Positions 12,901-24,610 of a DNA stretch of 64,000 nucleotides are shown here, piece after piece. The DNA is from Phaseolus vulgaris. Lineage: Eukaryota > Streptophyta > Magnoliopsida > Fabales > Fabaceae. Position 1 is the first letter of the stretch. Each line of letters opens with the position of its first letter. Position numbers and translations under genes: made by a program. The stretch covers positions 44,395,608 through 44,459,607 of the forward strand of contig NC_023749.2 of assembly GCF_000499845.2 (NCBI RefSeq). The letters run 5' to 3'. The notes beneath the pieces were generated by a model. The model saw only the letters and a program-made list of their open reading frames with translations, did no database searches and was not told where the DNA came from.

Positions 12901-14575
12901 TTTGGTTTTGAAAGTTCTTATTGGTCATATCTAGAAGTTTGTACCTCAATGCATGCTTTTTGCACAAGATATGTTTCTAATGGTAGAGTTGGGAGATGGA
13001 ATTGATGGTAAACTAGAGTTAGGAATAAGCTTAGGTAGGAATCACTTGGTTTCCATCTAAGTAGAAGTAAAATGGAGCATATATATGGAATGCATGTTCA
13101 ACATGATACACACTAGCTTTGGCTTTGAGGTGAAAATAGGATATAAATCATCCCAACTCACAGTTTAGTTATTTTGGATTTATCACAGAAAATAACAGAA
13201 AATCAAGGAGATGCTGAACATATGATTCTGAGTTGCTTGGATCGATTTTGTTTATATACTTTGGCTCACGAATGGAAATATGTAGTGAAATTCTTAATCC
13301 TTCTGAAAACTTGAGAAAGTTATGATTCAATTGGCTATAACAAATTGCCCCTCATGAGTAAAAACAACGTGCTATTGCTTCCAACTTTCATTAGTAAACT
13401 GCCGGAAATAAAAAATTGTCTTTATATCTTGGTAATTGTACTAATTATCATGGTAACCTTGTACCTTATGCTACCAAACACTATCTTTGCGGTGTGTTGC
13501 AAAATGTAACAACCCTTGATTTAGCAGGATTTGTCGAAAGAGCCAGTTCAGAATCTGCTTTCAGCTTTAGCAGAACTCCAAAGACAGGTTGACAAGGCTG
13601 ATGCAATTGTAGAGCAAAAGGAAGAGGAATATATTGAGTTGAGGGAACAGATGAAACAATCTGAGAGAAAGAGGATTGAATATGAGACAAAAATGAAGTC
13701 AATGGAGGAGGCTTGGCAAAAGCAGATGGCATCTTTGCAAGTAAGTTTTCAGTTTAGACAAACGTTCAATATTTGACATATGAATGCTATTTTAATGGAT
13801 GCAATTGAATGATTGATCCAAACTTTTAACTGCTAGTATATATGCACCTGTAGTCCACATGAACAACCTACTTCTCTAACATGGGAATCATGAGTCATGT
13901 CCCATACCTAGCAATTAGATTCTAACATATTTCCTCCACTCAATTATTTGTACCAGTTTTCTCAAAGAAGAATTAGTTGGTATTATAAAAGACTAGTTTA
14001 GCTTTGATTTTGTCATCGCTGATGATATATAAAACGGTTCCTAAGAAGTTAATGTGTCTGTTTTGATTTTCTTAACCAACTTAAATTCTATGATAGATTC
14101 TGATTGCAATTTCAATGCACAGATGAGTCTTGTTGCTGCTAGAAAGAGCCTTGCTCCTGAGAATGCTACTGTTCAACCTGTAAGACATGATTTTGTGTTA
14201 CCTCGTGGTTATGATTCTGAAGATACGTCCATGGGATCTCGAACTCCTGGTGAGAGCACACCAATGCTTTCTTTATCTATCCCTGATGCGGGGAGACAGG
14301 TCAATGGCACTTTAAATACTGTCAGCAATCTGATGAAGGAATTTGAGCAGCGAACACATATCTTTGATGATGAAGTAAAATCTTTGAACGATGTTAAACC
14401 GGGGCAGTGTGCAAACATAAATTCCGTTGAAGAACTTCGGAAACTTAAACAGAGATTTGAAGGGTGGAAGAAACAATACAAGATCAGATTACGTGAGACT
14501 AAGACAAGGCTTCATAAATCAGAATCAGAGAAAAGTTGGCGAGCATGGTGGGGGAAGTTAGGCTCAAGAGCATAA
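902..14575 (+). CDS. class VIII (plant-specific) unconventional myosin heavy chain, 24 exons
   Basis: Actin-based motor of the plant myosin VIII family; relatives act at the plasma membrane, plasmodesmata, new cell walls and endosomes (family knowledge). Exons: 902-1312, 1841-1942, 2037-2180, 2450-2600, 2699-2726, 2849-3020, 3155-3218, 3353-3366, 3455-3539, 4526-4629, 4736-4871, 5165-5283, 5496-5648, 5732-5821, 6464-6541, 6757-6915, 7470-7625, 7810-8015, 8090-8225, 8513-8642, 8937-9047, 9135-9250, 13528-13740, 14123-14575. All phases close, giving 1176 aa, a usual family length. Visible parts: basic N-terminal extension (1-137), SH3-like domain (about 138-175), P-loop GESGSGKT (280-287), switch I NNNSSRFGK (330-338), switch II DLYGFQ (553-558), HYAGEV (666-671), converter region with [10 protein letters not shown] (763-772), three IQ motifs (about 855-868, 877-890, 914-927), coiled coil (about 956-1030) and a tail ending in a Trp/Lys/Arg-rich stretch. 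Odd points: Gln558 replaces the usual switch II Glu, P-loop Ala is Ser, exon 8 is 14 nt, and intron 22 holds a retrotransposon. It resembles Arabidopsis ATM2-type proteins; paralogue assignment is open. Confidence 0.93.
3731..4023. mobile_element. MULE-like MITE inside myosin intron 9
   Basis: A non-coding element of about 293 bp with terminal inverted repeats. The left end reads GTTAAATATGTTTTTT; the right end, reverse-complemented, reads AGATTAAATATGTTTTCTAT. It is flanked by an 11-bp direct duplication AAGAATTTAAG at 3720-3730 and 4024-4034. The duplication length and GGTTAAATATG-type ends fit Mutator-like MITEs common in legumes (family placement is inference). It is spliced out with intron 9 (3540-4525). 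Confidence 0.7.
9480..10010 (+). repeat. LTR-like fragment left of the intronic copia remnant
   Basis: Intron 22 sequence ending in a block at about 9896-10005 (GGGGAAACCTTTGGAGG ... TTCAATAAAAATCTTTC ... CCAATTCTTGGTTCC). It resembles the 3' end of a plant gypsy-type LTR just before the primer site. A diverged copy of the same block lies at about 12715-12832, beyond the copia remnant. The left end is not defined and no coding sequence is present. Confidence 0.4.
10240..12557 (+). mobile_element. degenerate, 5'-truncated Ty1/copia retrotransposon in myosin intron 22
   Basis: Broken polyprotein pieces occur in the order expected for copia, in the same direction as the host gene. A protease remnant with DLGASDHI is near 10270. 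A GAG-pre-integrase zone follows ([14 protein letters not shown] and CDSCQLGKH, 10530-10640). Integrase scraps lie near 10960-11230. RT pieces include [12 protein letters not shown] and YVDDIVIT (11275-11520). RNase H pieces include [16 protein letters not shown] and [14 protein letters not shown] (11990-12115). Frameshifts and stops separate all of them, so no product is expected. A purine tract at 12396-12405 precedes a probable 3' LTR starting TGTTAGAATG at 12406, whose end is approximate. No matching 5' LTR was found. It explains most of the 4277-bp intron. Confidence 0.8.
12700..12832 (+). repeat. diverged copy of the 9896-10005 LTR-like block
   Basis: The stretch GAGAGGAAACCCTTGGAAG ... 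CTATTTCTCATTCTTTTCATCCTATTC ... TTTCTTTTCCCAATCC parallels the block at about 9896-10005 in the same orientation. The two copies flank the copia remnant. This may mean an older gypsy-like element carried the copia insertion, or that two independent fragments lie here. Between this block and exon 23 (12833-13527) I see only unassigned intron sequence. Confidence 0.4.
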
Positions 14576-14900
14576 GGGCATTCAGTTTTCAAACTCTCTT
14601 TGCTGAGAAACTCTGAAGATTTTCATCAAAAATGGCAAAATGGCTTTCTATATCTTGGTGGGACACTTGATAAAAGTGTTACCAAGTTCACTGGTTGGTG
14701 AAGGGAAAGAAATTGTATATCTACCAATTTTGTTACATGGGGGAAGTAATTAGGTTGTGCATAGTTGTAGACTTGTAAGATGGCATAGTTTGTATTGGTT
14801 AGTTTATAGTTGATTTTGTATATTTTTTAAACTTTCTCTTTTTGGGGGTGAAAAACAGTAATGGCTGATTTGATCTAAAACTCAGCCTGAAGATATTAAT
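14576..14900 (+). other. probable 3' UTR of the myosin gene
   Basis: This follows the TAA stop at 14573-14575. The sequence is T-rich with TTGTATATTTTTTAAAC near 14815-14833, the type of context used for plant polyadenylation. The exact cleavage site cannot be set from sequence. Confidence 0.4.
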
Positions 14901-15127
14901 AGTAAGTTTTGTTATCTTCAATGTCAGGGGAAAAAAATCAGTGGCTGTTTTCTTGTGTTTATGACAACAATTCTTTCTCCATGTTTTGGTTAAACATAAA
15001 GGTCAGTTCATAGATATATTGTCAGCAATTCTGTGTTGTTTCTGCCATAACCAGTGTTCATGTTGGATAAGTAAATGTGTAGATCTGACTATCCTAACAT
15101 GCAATATTATATGTATAAGATATCTCT

Positions 15128-15185
<58 letters not shown>

Positions 15186-17430
15186 TAGTATATAAGTAGA
15201 TATACTATATCAGTTTTATATGATTGAGTAAACTTTTTAACCTTATATTAAAATTTATTATAGTAAAATTTCTATGATTGATATGCACTTAAAATATTTG
15301 TCTAATTCTTGATTTTGTAGGAGTAGGGTGTTTGGAACTTAATCAAAGTAAAAATTAAATATATATTTTGAGTTAACTAACAACTAATAATTTTACAGTG
15401 TGCTTATATTATATTTACAGTATATTTATCATAACAAGATAACAATATATTATGAATATGGCATTAATTATTCAAAAGGTAATTCAAGTAATATGTTCTT
15501 TTTGATAATTTTTTTATCATAAAATGTCGAATATTATTTTTAGAAATGTTAAATTAAAATATAACTAAACCGAACTGAATTACATTTGATTTTTATGTTT
15601 AGTTTAGGTGACTTTGTAAAAAAATAATCAAGTCAAACATTAATATTTTGTTTATCTAATTGCATGTATGTTATGAATAACATTAATAATGATACTTGTC
15701 ATATATCTGTTTTACTTACATATTTTATTGTTAAAGTTAAAAGTTTTATAAATTTTTTTTATTCAATCTTCACTTTATAAAAACTATTATATTTCTAAAA
15801 TTATTTCTTTTCTCTCTAGACTTCATAAATAATCTAATCGTTCATCATTTTCAAAAATTTAAATTGGTCATAGTAAAACTTACAAAAGAAGAGAACAATA
15901 ACTACTAATTTTTTTTTTTTAAAGTAAGTATTTTTTTTTTATTGTTTGCATGTTAGTGATTTCTATGCTTAGGAATATGAGATGTGAGTGTGATTTGATG
16001 GATAAAGATGAAGATATGCTTGTTTAGGACCGTAATAAATGAGTTTTTTTAGAAGGTTTGAACTTTCTGAGTGAAACAAGAACTCCTTAGAGTAGCTAGA
16101 TTTTCATTAAAGGAAAAATATCCTTGTTAATTAGCTATTGTAATTGAGTTATAATTTAATGTTTATATTCATGCATGTACCTTTATAGGTAGTAGGTATT
16201 TTTTTAGAATGATTTAGAAATAACAATTATATAATTTTGGTTTGAAAGAAAATGATGTTTGTTAAAATTATTAAACAATTTTTAGAGATAAATTCATGTT
16301 TGACTTAGAAATTAAATATATGAATAAATTATTTATATTAAATAAGTAATGTGATCTTCATTTTATAAATAAATTTTATAGAGTTGACTCAATTTTAAAG
16401 AAATAATTCTTATCTTATCTTGTTCACTATATTCAACAAGAATGAATGTTGATTTTTCTCTAAAGTAGGACCATATTCAACTTACTTAGGAAAAATGGTT
16501 GGTAGAGGACTAAAGTGTCCAAACCATTTTATAAACCACTTTAAAGACTTTAATGAAATTTGTCTTTAAAAGAAATAAACCATGAATTGACAAATAACAT
16601 TTGAGCTCATGCTTCCATGTAATCATAATAAGAATAACTTTGTAGTATGAAGAATCTGGATTTTTTTTTTTCATGGAGAGGCTGGCTCCATTCATTAGGA
16701 GTTAATAGATTTAATCTTTTAACTAATTTTTTAATTTGTTTTATGGCTTTGATCATGTCATAATTCCAACTTGGAGGATTTTTTCTTAATCTCTCATATA
16801 ATGGTGCACAAATAATGATAATATTGAGAATAAAATCTGTTATTTAATTCACACATCCTAAACTTTTTTACAATTTTTGTTTTACTTAAAGGAATTTGCT
16901 AGTAAATTCTAATGATACGTGAATTGGAGTAAGAGTTCCTAGACAAATTTCAAAATCCTAATAGTCTAACTTTTGTTGAAATGTTTTTCAATTTTTAGTG
17001 GATAGTACTAGTATAAGTACCGGGGAAATTCGCTTAGGGCAGGAAAATTTTGCTAAGAATTTGAGATCGAGAACCCCCACAAAATTGTAATTCAAATCCA
17101 CTTAGCGTAAAGAAATTTTGCTGAGTAAATTTGAGGTCGTGAACACCCAAAAAAACTTCATCCAATCTGCTGAGCGCAGAGAGTTGCGTTGAATGTATAG
17201 GTTGGTGCTTAAATTCAAAATGGACATAAAATAGTTCAAAATGTAACTAGTCTAAATCTATGAAGTGTCTATAATATGTTTCATTTAAAACACATTTTGA
17301 TATCTAAATCCAAGACTCAACTTTAAAATATAGCTCATAACAAATGTAAACAATCAGCCACCCCTTTCAAGTTGTTTAAATCCAAAAATATTTTCAATAA
17401 ATACCATCCCTTAAAATTGAAACTTGTGTA
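14901..17430. other. intergenic AT-rich DNA without a supported gene
   Basis: No ORF with recognisable domains on either strand. It contains a dinucleotide repeat at 15128-15182. Near 17030-17190 there are three loose copies of a motif of about 65-70 bp (AAATTTTGCT(A/G)AG ... TTGAG(A/G)TCG(A/T)GAAC), possibly a fragment of an old repeat. Confidence 0.4.
15128..15182. repeat. (CA)n/(TA)n microsatellite
   Basis: A short CACACACA run passes directly into about 25 TA units. It is a simple sequence repeat, likely polymorphic, and has no coding role. Confidence 0.95.
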
Positions 17431-18160
17431 TAGGGATGTCAATGAAAATTGGTCCGCCCCGCATAGGCCCGTTCGTGTTTGGCCTGTTCCGCGCTAGAAG
17501 TGTGAGGTCATTTCACTGGCCCGTCCGCATAAAAAGTAACTAGTGGGCTTACGGGTCCGCATAAGATTTTTTTTAAATTAAAATTTCATTAATTATAAGA
17601 AATTTATTCCTACTACTGAAAAATTAAAATTTTATTTGTGTTTCAATTCATTTAATTAAGATAAAAATATAAATTCAAGTATGGGGATTGTTAGAAGGTT
17701 TGATTAAAAATAATAAAATTTTGCTTTGCATCTATTTTTTCCTATATATGTATATAAATGTATAAGAGTATCTTATCAAAATTTTGCTACAAAATATTTT
17801 AATGAAAATGACTAATTTTTTTAACTATTTTATTGAAATCTCTTCTTTATATTATTTTTTTATTAAATTTTTTTAAATATAAGACTTTACTTAAAACTAA
17901 ATCAATTATCACTCTTGATACTAACTTCTTTAGATGATTAAAATAAAACATTCATTTTTTATTACATTAATGGTAATGGGGTATGATTTTTTTATTTACG
18001 CAGGCTAGTAGTCCAACTTGCCCCGCCCTGCTAATGGCCTGCGCAGGTTGTGGGTTATGCGTGACAGACCATAGCGAGTCAACAAACTATATTAGTGAGC
18101 CCGTCCCGCAGTTTTGGTAGCGGGCCAGTCCGCATGACCCACCCTGCATTGCCACCCCTA
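17431..18160. mobile_element. hAT-like non-autonomous TIR element
   Basis: A 730-bp segment starts TAGGGATGTCAATG and ends CATTGCCACCCCTA, so the ends are inverted. Subterminal CCGCCCCGC and GGCCCG blocks are repeated in inverse orientation near the right end. It is flanked by an imperfect 8-bp duplication, CTTGTGTA (17423-17430) and CTTGTGAC (18161-18168), matching 6 of 8. The interior is AT-rich and has no ORF. An 8-bp TSD and TAGGG(A/G)TG ends fit hAT (family inference). Confidence 0.7.
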
Positions 18161-18168
18161 CTTGTGAC

Positions 18169-20242
18169 CACGTCACCTCTATATCTAGATCTTCTAGCCT
18201 ATGATACTATTAAAAGATTATGTTAGCTTCTCTTACCTAAATTGTTTGTCTTTGAAGCAACCTTTCAAAATATTTTCTTTCAAGTAAGGAAAAAGTACAA
18301 AATCTTGGGTCTAGTGTAAGTTAAGAGAATTTAGTCCACCAAAATGGATGACAAAAATATAGAAAAAATAGAAAATAATAAATCTTTAAAACAAATAGAA
18401 CATTACTATGTTTAAAATCTAATGGAAGAGAATTGTTCATTGACTCTCAACTATTGTGAAGTACAATCATATTTCTGATTGTTATAGCAAAAGGTGCCAA
18501 TTTCTCTTTTATTTATCATACTATCTTTTCTTAATTATTTGAATATTATAAACTTTTGGTTCTTCTATGATATTTCTGTGTTCAAGAATTTTACCAAAAT
18601 AATTCCAACCAATCTTCTAGTTCTCCCTTCCTTCTTTCACACTTTTTTTTTTAAATTGGTTTCTTGTAGTATTTTTTCTTCCAGAATTCATGGCTTCTCA
18701 GTTTGTTGGAGGACATGTGAGCTTTACCAATGATAAAGTCACAACATGTTTAATTATTTAATTATGTAATCTCTTTCTATAAAACACTATTTATATGTTC
18801 ATCAAGCTTCCTAATTATACTATTGGAGTTAATTAGTCTTATTAGACTTTTACTATTTATAATTTTATTTACTAAGTTCAAACTTTATTTTTGTCATATA
18901 ATTTATAATTGATCTTGGATTTTATTTTGGATCTTACTAGAATTTATACTGGACCTTGTTAAGTTATTTTTATCTTTGCGTACAAAACTTCTAATAAGTT
19001 CTTCTTATTGGACTTATTTCTAATCTTATAGTCGTTATGCTGAAAAATCGAATGTAAGAAGTATCAAAGTTCTTGATGATTTTTTTATTTTTCAGTATCT
19101 TGACCCTTTATTGAATATTACTTTAAATAGTATTAGTTAGACGGTTCATTTTCTAGGGTTCATTCTTCAGGAATTTTTTATTTATTTCTTATAATTTGAT
19201 TTTCTAGTTGTTTGTACAAATGATTTCCTAAAATTTGCTTCTGTTATATTGTTTCATCTTTTGGAAACACTCTTAAAGCTTTATAATTGTAGTCAGTTTT
19301 TGTAATTTTATAATAAATTCTACAAATTATCTGCATTGGTGCTTATATTATAACTCATCTACAATTTGATTTGATATTTGGACATGTAATTTTATGGCAT
19401 CACTTATCATTTATTATGTTCATAGAAAAGTTTGCAAAACAACTATTAAAGAAGCAAATATTGCTACTTTCTAATATTGCTATAATCGAATCATTAAAAT
19501 TCTTAAATCTAATAACTCGTAACATCATTAGTATTGGACTTCTATTTCTAGTCTATAAGTTAGCTTAGCAACGACTTACATTAATCCTAGATGAATAAAA
19601 TTATATCCATCTTTAATATTAAAGATGATCTAAAAGAGTTTGTTCTAAAATATTTATAATTTTATTATATTTAGTTATTGAATTATTATATTCTGTGTAT
19701 TTCTTCTTCATGTGAACTTCAAAATTTATGTTCTTTATATACCTCGCATTTTAACTATGAATATTGTCCAATTATGTAACGAGTTTTCTATTTCTGTTAT
19801 TTATAATTCTTTTTCTTTATTATGTTATGATCTATTTCTGTTATTCTGTTTATTCTTGTTTCTTAATTCTAACTTAATGTTTTAAAGATTTTTGATATTC
19901 TTATTATTTTTTTACTATTAGGGGATCAACTCTAACCAACCAATTTACTATTTTTTTTCAGGCTTTACAATGTGACTAAGGTTAATCAATGTATACACAC
20001 TTCTCAATGTCACACTAGACCTTTGAAAGAAGGAAGAATAACCAATATCTTAGTTAATATAATATCATTGGATCAAGATACAAATTTAAAGAGATATTAG
20101 TTATTACTCAAGCAATAAAATGCTTTAGATCTTTTAGTCTTTGCTCTAATTGTTCAATATAGCTATCATACTAGGTTATATTCATGTAAAATTGAGTCTT
20201 GGAAATTAGTTTGTTGAATATATTTTTTCTAATTGTACTGTA
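18169..20242. other. intergenic AT-rich DNA, nothing recognised
   Basis: Very T-rich on the + strand. The few short ORFs encode low-complexity hydrophobic strings and match no family I know. No structure beyond base composition was seen. Confidence 0.35.
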
Positions 20243-20740
20243 TGAACCGACCGGTCAAATATCATAGCTCGGTCTTTTTGACCAAGCTGATCGAGTCTTG
20301 CACGGACGTACAAGCCGACCGACACATTGACACCATTAACGTTTAAATCAAGGTCAATAAAGCTAAACTGTCATTAAGAACTAAGTAACACGTTCCTAAG
20401 TGTGATCCACTCTACTAATCCCGCTCAATAAGGTAAGCCTATTAAAATAATATAAATAGCGCACATTCCAGAACAAGGTACATCATTATCACTGTACACC
20501 TCCGAATGCCGAATACCCATTTTACTGACTTGAGCGTCATAGTGCCTTTTGCAGGTACCTCATTCGGCATTCACCTGAGATAGGGCGATCAAGACCTGAA
20601 GGAGTAGCATCGAGACGTGAAGAACTACAACGAAACTCTAGTAATATGCCCAAAGGAAGGAAGGAGACAAAGTCATTCAATAGTTCTCTAAGTCTCATCT
20701 TCCTAACAAGAACACTAATCTTTTTTTGTATATTAAAGCT
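20243..20740 (+). repeat. Ty3/gypsy LTR fragment
   Basis: This is a GC-richer island. It begins around TGTATGAACCGACCGG, has a TATA-like ATATAAATAGCG at about 20451, and carries TGACTTGAGCGTCATAGTGC followed by CTTTTGCAGGTACC at 20526-20560. The latter signature is typical of the R/U5 part of plant gypsy LTRs (family knowledge). No primer site or internal region follows, so it is a fragment or decayed solo LTR. Confidence 0.5.
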
Positions 20741-22312
20741 CAATCCGAAGGTCTAACTATAAATTGTTAATTAAAATGTTTTTTATATTAAAAATTTATT
20801 TAATAACTTATCCTTATATGTTTGTGTAGTAATTTGTTATAATTGTAAGATTACATCAATAAATATAAATATAAATAATTTTTTTAAATGGAAAACATAA
20901 AAGACACATGTATCCACAAATACTCGTGAGTATAAAAAAAATTACAAATATTTTTTGACAGCATAGTGGGATGAGTAATGAAGCGAATTATGTTAGACGG
21001 AATGAGTTGCGGATAAACATTACCTCTGCTTCCGTTATTATTTCTATTTAATGTCTCATATTTAATATTTAATATTAATATTTAATGATTAATATTTAAT
21101 TTTTATTGTTTAATTTTTATTATTTAAGTTTTAATAGTATTTAATATTTAATAACTAGTATTTAATATTTAATAACTAGTATTTCATATTTAATAACTAG
21201 TATTTAATATTTAATAACTAGTATTTAATATTTAATAACTAGTATTTAATATTTAATAACTAGTATTTAATATTTAATACTTAGTAATTAATAACTACTA
21301 ATTAGTAATTCATAACAATCAATTAATAATTAATAACTAGTAATTAATAAATAATAAATAATAACTAGCAATTACCAATCAGTAACTAATGACCAGTGAT
21401 TAATAACTAGTATCTAATAACTAGTAATTACTAACGTGTTTTTCCAGTGTGTCTTAGACCCATTTTAATAATTATTAAAAGTAGTTTTATATATTTATTA
21501 GATGAGAGAATGACTTAAACAATATTTTATGATTTCTATCTGTCTAATAAATGAAAAAATATATAAAATTAAATTTTACAAAAAGCAATAATCAATGTAC
21601 GTAAATTCGGTTTAATTTAAAAATTAATTATGTCAAACTAATGACTTAAAAAAATTATATATATATATATATGTATGTATTGTATTATATTAAAAATATT
21701 TTTGTTTAATCATTATCGTAAGAAACATTATACATCAACATATTTGATTTTATGATATGGTAAAAAGTGATCCACAGTAACTAAATTTCATTTTTTTATT
21801 AAAGACAAATTTGATATCTATTTTATAGGTTAAATATTAAACATGAAGTTATAAATATAATAATGGAAACAATAGAAATCACACACAAGTAATAAATTTT
21901 TAAAAAACTTAACTAAGATTTTTAAACATGATCATAATTCTTTACATATTATCAACTTTTTTGTGCCTCTGAGTAACTATAACTGCATTAATTATTTTCT
22001 TGCAACATTTGTTATAATATTAAGAACAGTGAAATTTTAACTACATATATAATTTACACCTTTGAAACGAACAAATCAGTATAATTTTTTTTAATTTTGT
22101 TACAAACATAATTATTTAAAACATTAAATGGATATCTATGTATATATTATTAATGCTAATATTTTTTTTTAAATAATATAAGTTTGATTTTTACAGACTA
22201 ATAATAATAAGATTGTTTAATAATATGAAAAGTGTTTATATTATGATTTAATTATAAAAATATTAAATATCATATTTATGATAATTTTTCATGAAGAAAA
22301 AATTGTAACAAA
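20741..22312. other. intergenic AT-rich DNA with a minisatellite
   Basis: No gene is supported. Sequence from about 21050 to 21430 is built from variants of TTTAATA and TAACTAG, including the regular array at 21138-21284. The remainder is AT-rich without recognised elements. Confidence 0.4.
21138..21284. repeat. AT-rich 21-bp minisatellite, 7 units
   Basis: Seven head-to-tail 21-bp units contain TTTAATATTTAATAACTAG. The third unit has one substitution (TTTCAT) and the last has ACTTAG. Irregular derivatives continue to about 21430. Confidence 0.9.
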
Positions 22313-22600
22313 CACTACAAGAAAATCATGAAATAAAAACTAATTTTAGAGACAAAAAATAATTAGTTGTTATAGTGACTATTATAGACCATTTTAGAGA
22401 CTGAAATAATTTTTGGTTTCTAAATTAGTTTATAAATTGGTATCTAATTAGCTACCAAGGTTTTAACTACCAATTATTTAGATTCTAAATTTGGTAAAAA
22501 AAACCTTGCTAGCTAATTAGTTACTAATTTTGAAACCATTTAACAATAATAAAAACTAATTTTGAAACCAAAAGTTCTTTTAGTTTCTCACGGTGTGTAT
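22313..22600 (+). mobile_element. terminus of a CACTA (En/Spm) element
   Basis: It begins CACTACAAGAAAATCATG, the canonical CACTA terminal inverted repeat. Short subterminal repeats follow in both orientations (ACTAATTTTAGAGAC, TTTTAGAGACTGAAA, CTAATTTTGAAACCA). No transposase and no matching TTTTCTTGTAGTG end was found to the right, so only one end appears to be present. Confidence 0.65.
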
Positions 22601-23102
22601 GAACTCCCTCGTCAGCTTCTCACCTACTGATATCTAGTCTACATGACTTAGGTCATCAGTAATGCTAGATTATCTCTACTAAAATATAGGTGTCAATACT
22701 TAATACCAAACCAATCAACAACTCATACATTATTCCAAATGTATGATCTTAATTCCATACAATTTCACCTTCCTCATACAATACATATCATTCACATACA
22801 ATGCATATCAATCACCCATATATTATTTAAGATTTCTCAAATTAATTACACAATCATATCAATTTCATACACCTTACATTCACACTAATTCATATAATTT
22901 AGAAATTGCATAATTCAATTGATCATACAATATCACTCATATATATTACACATCATTCAATCACACAACATTTAAACTTTCACAAATGAATTGAATTTAC
23001 AAACAATGTATACTTTGCATAAAAAAAATCATGCATAATTCAAATCATTGAAAAGACATGAAGAAAAGAAAAGAGAAACAATATTAAAGAAGTTGTTTTA
23101 GG
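22601..23102. other. intergenic AT-rich DNA, nothing recognised
   Basis: AT-rich with many CATA/TCAT runs such as CATACAATACATATC. No coding or mobile feature is supported. Confidence 0.35.
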
Positions 23103-23345
23103 CTAGCTCAAGCGAGAATTTCTAGCTTCAGCGAAAATGGACTTTTTGCTTGGGCAAGAATTTTTAGCTTAGGCGATAATGAGCTCGCATGAGTGAAAAT
23201 TTTCTCGCTTGAACAAAAATGAGGTCGAGATGAGGCTAAGTTGTGGTGAAATTTCGCATGAGCGAAAATTTACTTTCTTGAGCGAAAATGTATGCGAGAG
23301 AAGGTAAATTTTCAGTCATATTTTGCTTGAGCGAAAATATCAACA
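23103..23345. repeat. degenerate short repeats around the motif CGCTTGAGCGAAAAT
   Basis: At least seven variants of a partly palindromic motif (TCGCTTGAGCGA-like, with GAGCGAAAAT) occur at irregular 20-50 bp spacing in both orientations. They lie just left of Sirevirus-type LTR sequence and may belong to a retrotransposon. Confidence 0.55.
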
Positions 23346-23599
23346 ATTTAACCTCAAGAACATACTCAAATTACATTTGAAAGATCTTTTCAAGGACAAT
23401 CCAACCATAAGAATTCTAAATAATTCAAAAATATCAATCCATACTGAAATTCGTTCAAACATCATTCTGTTGAACAAGATGCTTTGATGCCTACAAATTT
23501 GTGTGGAAAGCTTGAAGACTCTGTTACTATGTGTGTGTGTGTTGTCTAGAAGTTTTTGACTTGCTAATTCAAAATCCTTGTTTTGATCCAAGCTCATTT

Positions 23600-24115
23600 G
23601 GCTCTTTATCTCTTCGAAAATAAGTGTTTTCTAAAAAGTTGTGAAATTTCAACCTATTAAATTGTAGAAACAACTAGTTGTTTGACACTTAGTGGTTTTC
23701 AAAATGATTTGTAAAAGCTTTGCTTTGTCTTGTCTTTTCTGTCAAACTGAAAAAATTGGTTATTTCGATAAAACAACCTGTTGTTTTTATGAAAACCTTA
23801 ACATAAAATTTGTTTCAATTTGTTGTTTTGGAAAACAATTTGTTGTTTTTATAACATAATTTTGTTAAGAGTTTGAAACTGTTTTTAAACGATTCCAACT
23901 GCTTTTAATAAATGATCTAACAGGTTTGACCACTTGCTTGAGTTTATATAAAGGCTATTTGATATTCTTTACAAGACTCTAAGAAAGAAAGATTATTAAA
24001 AATGTTTTTCAAAAGATCAAGAGCTTTGGATCATCATTTGTGTGTGGAATAGGATTGGGTGTTTGTATAATTCTGTACTATAACTTTGTAAAGTCCAAGT
24101 GTATTAGAATACATG
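23600..24115 (+). repeat. truncated Sirevirus-type LTR fragment
   Basis: It parallels part of the LTR at 29690-30787. Shared features are decamer pairs such as CAATTTGTTG at 23817-23847, TTTTTCAAA(A/G)A near the middle, and GTGTGTGGAATAGGATT at 24040-24056 (compare 30272-30290). Both LTR ends are missing. Confidence 0.55.
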
Positions 24116-24610
24116 AGAGAGGAAATGTAGAAAGAAGGTAAAAGGATAGATATATAGAGAGAGGAGGTGAGAAAATAAGAAAGAAAATGAAGGTGGGGCG
24201 GGGGGAGCTATTTAGAGGTCCTACATCTTACAACATGATTAATGAAATATGATTTTTATTGAGATATTTGTATTTAAAGTTTGACGTTGTTTTAAATAGA
24301 ATTGCCTCTGAAAAATGTTTGTGATAGAGTTCCAAAAAATGAAATCAAACATCTAGTAACAAATATTAAATTTAATTTAAACTTTTTTCATGCAGATGCC
24401 AAACAAATGTAAAATTTTTCCTTCGACATACAAGTTTTATATATTTCGTTTTCGATATCAAACATCTAATGTGAAGAGATAGGCCTCAAACTATTCAGAT
24501 AGAAATATGCACATGATACTTCGATAACACATACATGGTTATAAAAAAGAAAGAGATTTGATATGAAGCTTCTTTTGTAGTATACCTTCAAAGTGGGTGG
24601 CAAAGGTGGT

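Noticed and set aside
18655..18675. TTTCTTGTAGTA considered as the second end of the CACTA element at 22313
   Set aside because: It lies on the wrong side for an element whose CACTA end points right at 22313, and its last base differs from the expected TAGTG.
21138..21284. Regular repeats considered as a CRISPR-like array
   Set aside because: Units are directly adjacent without spacers, AT-rich, in a plant genome.
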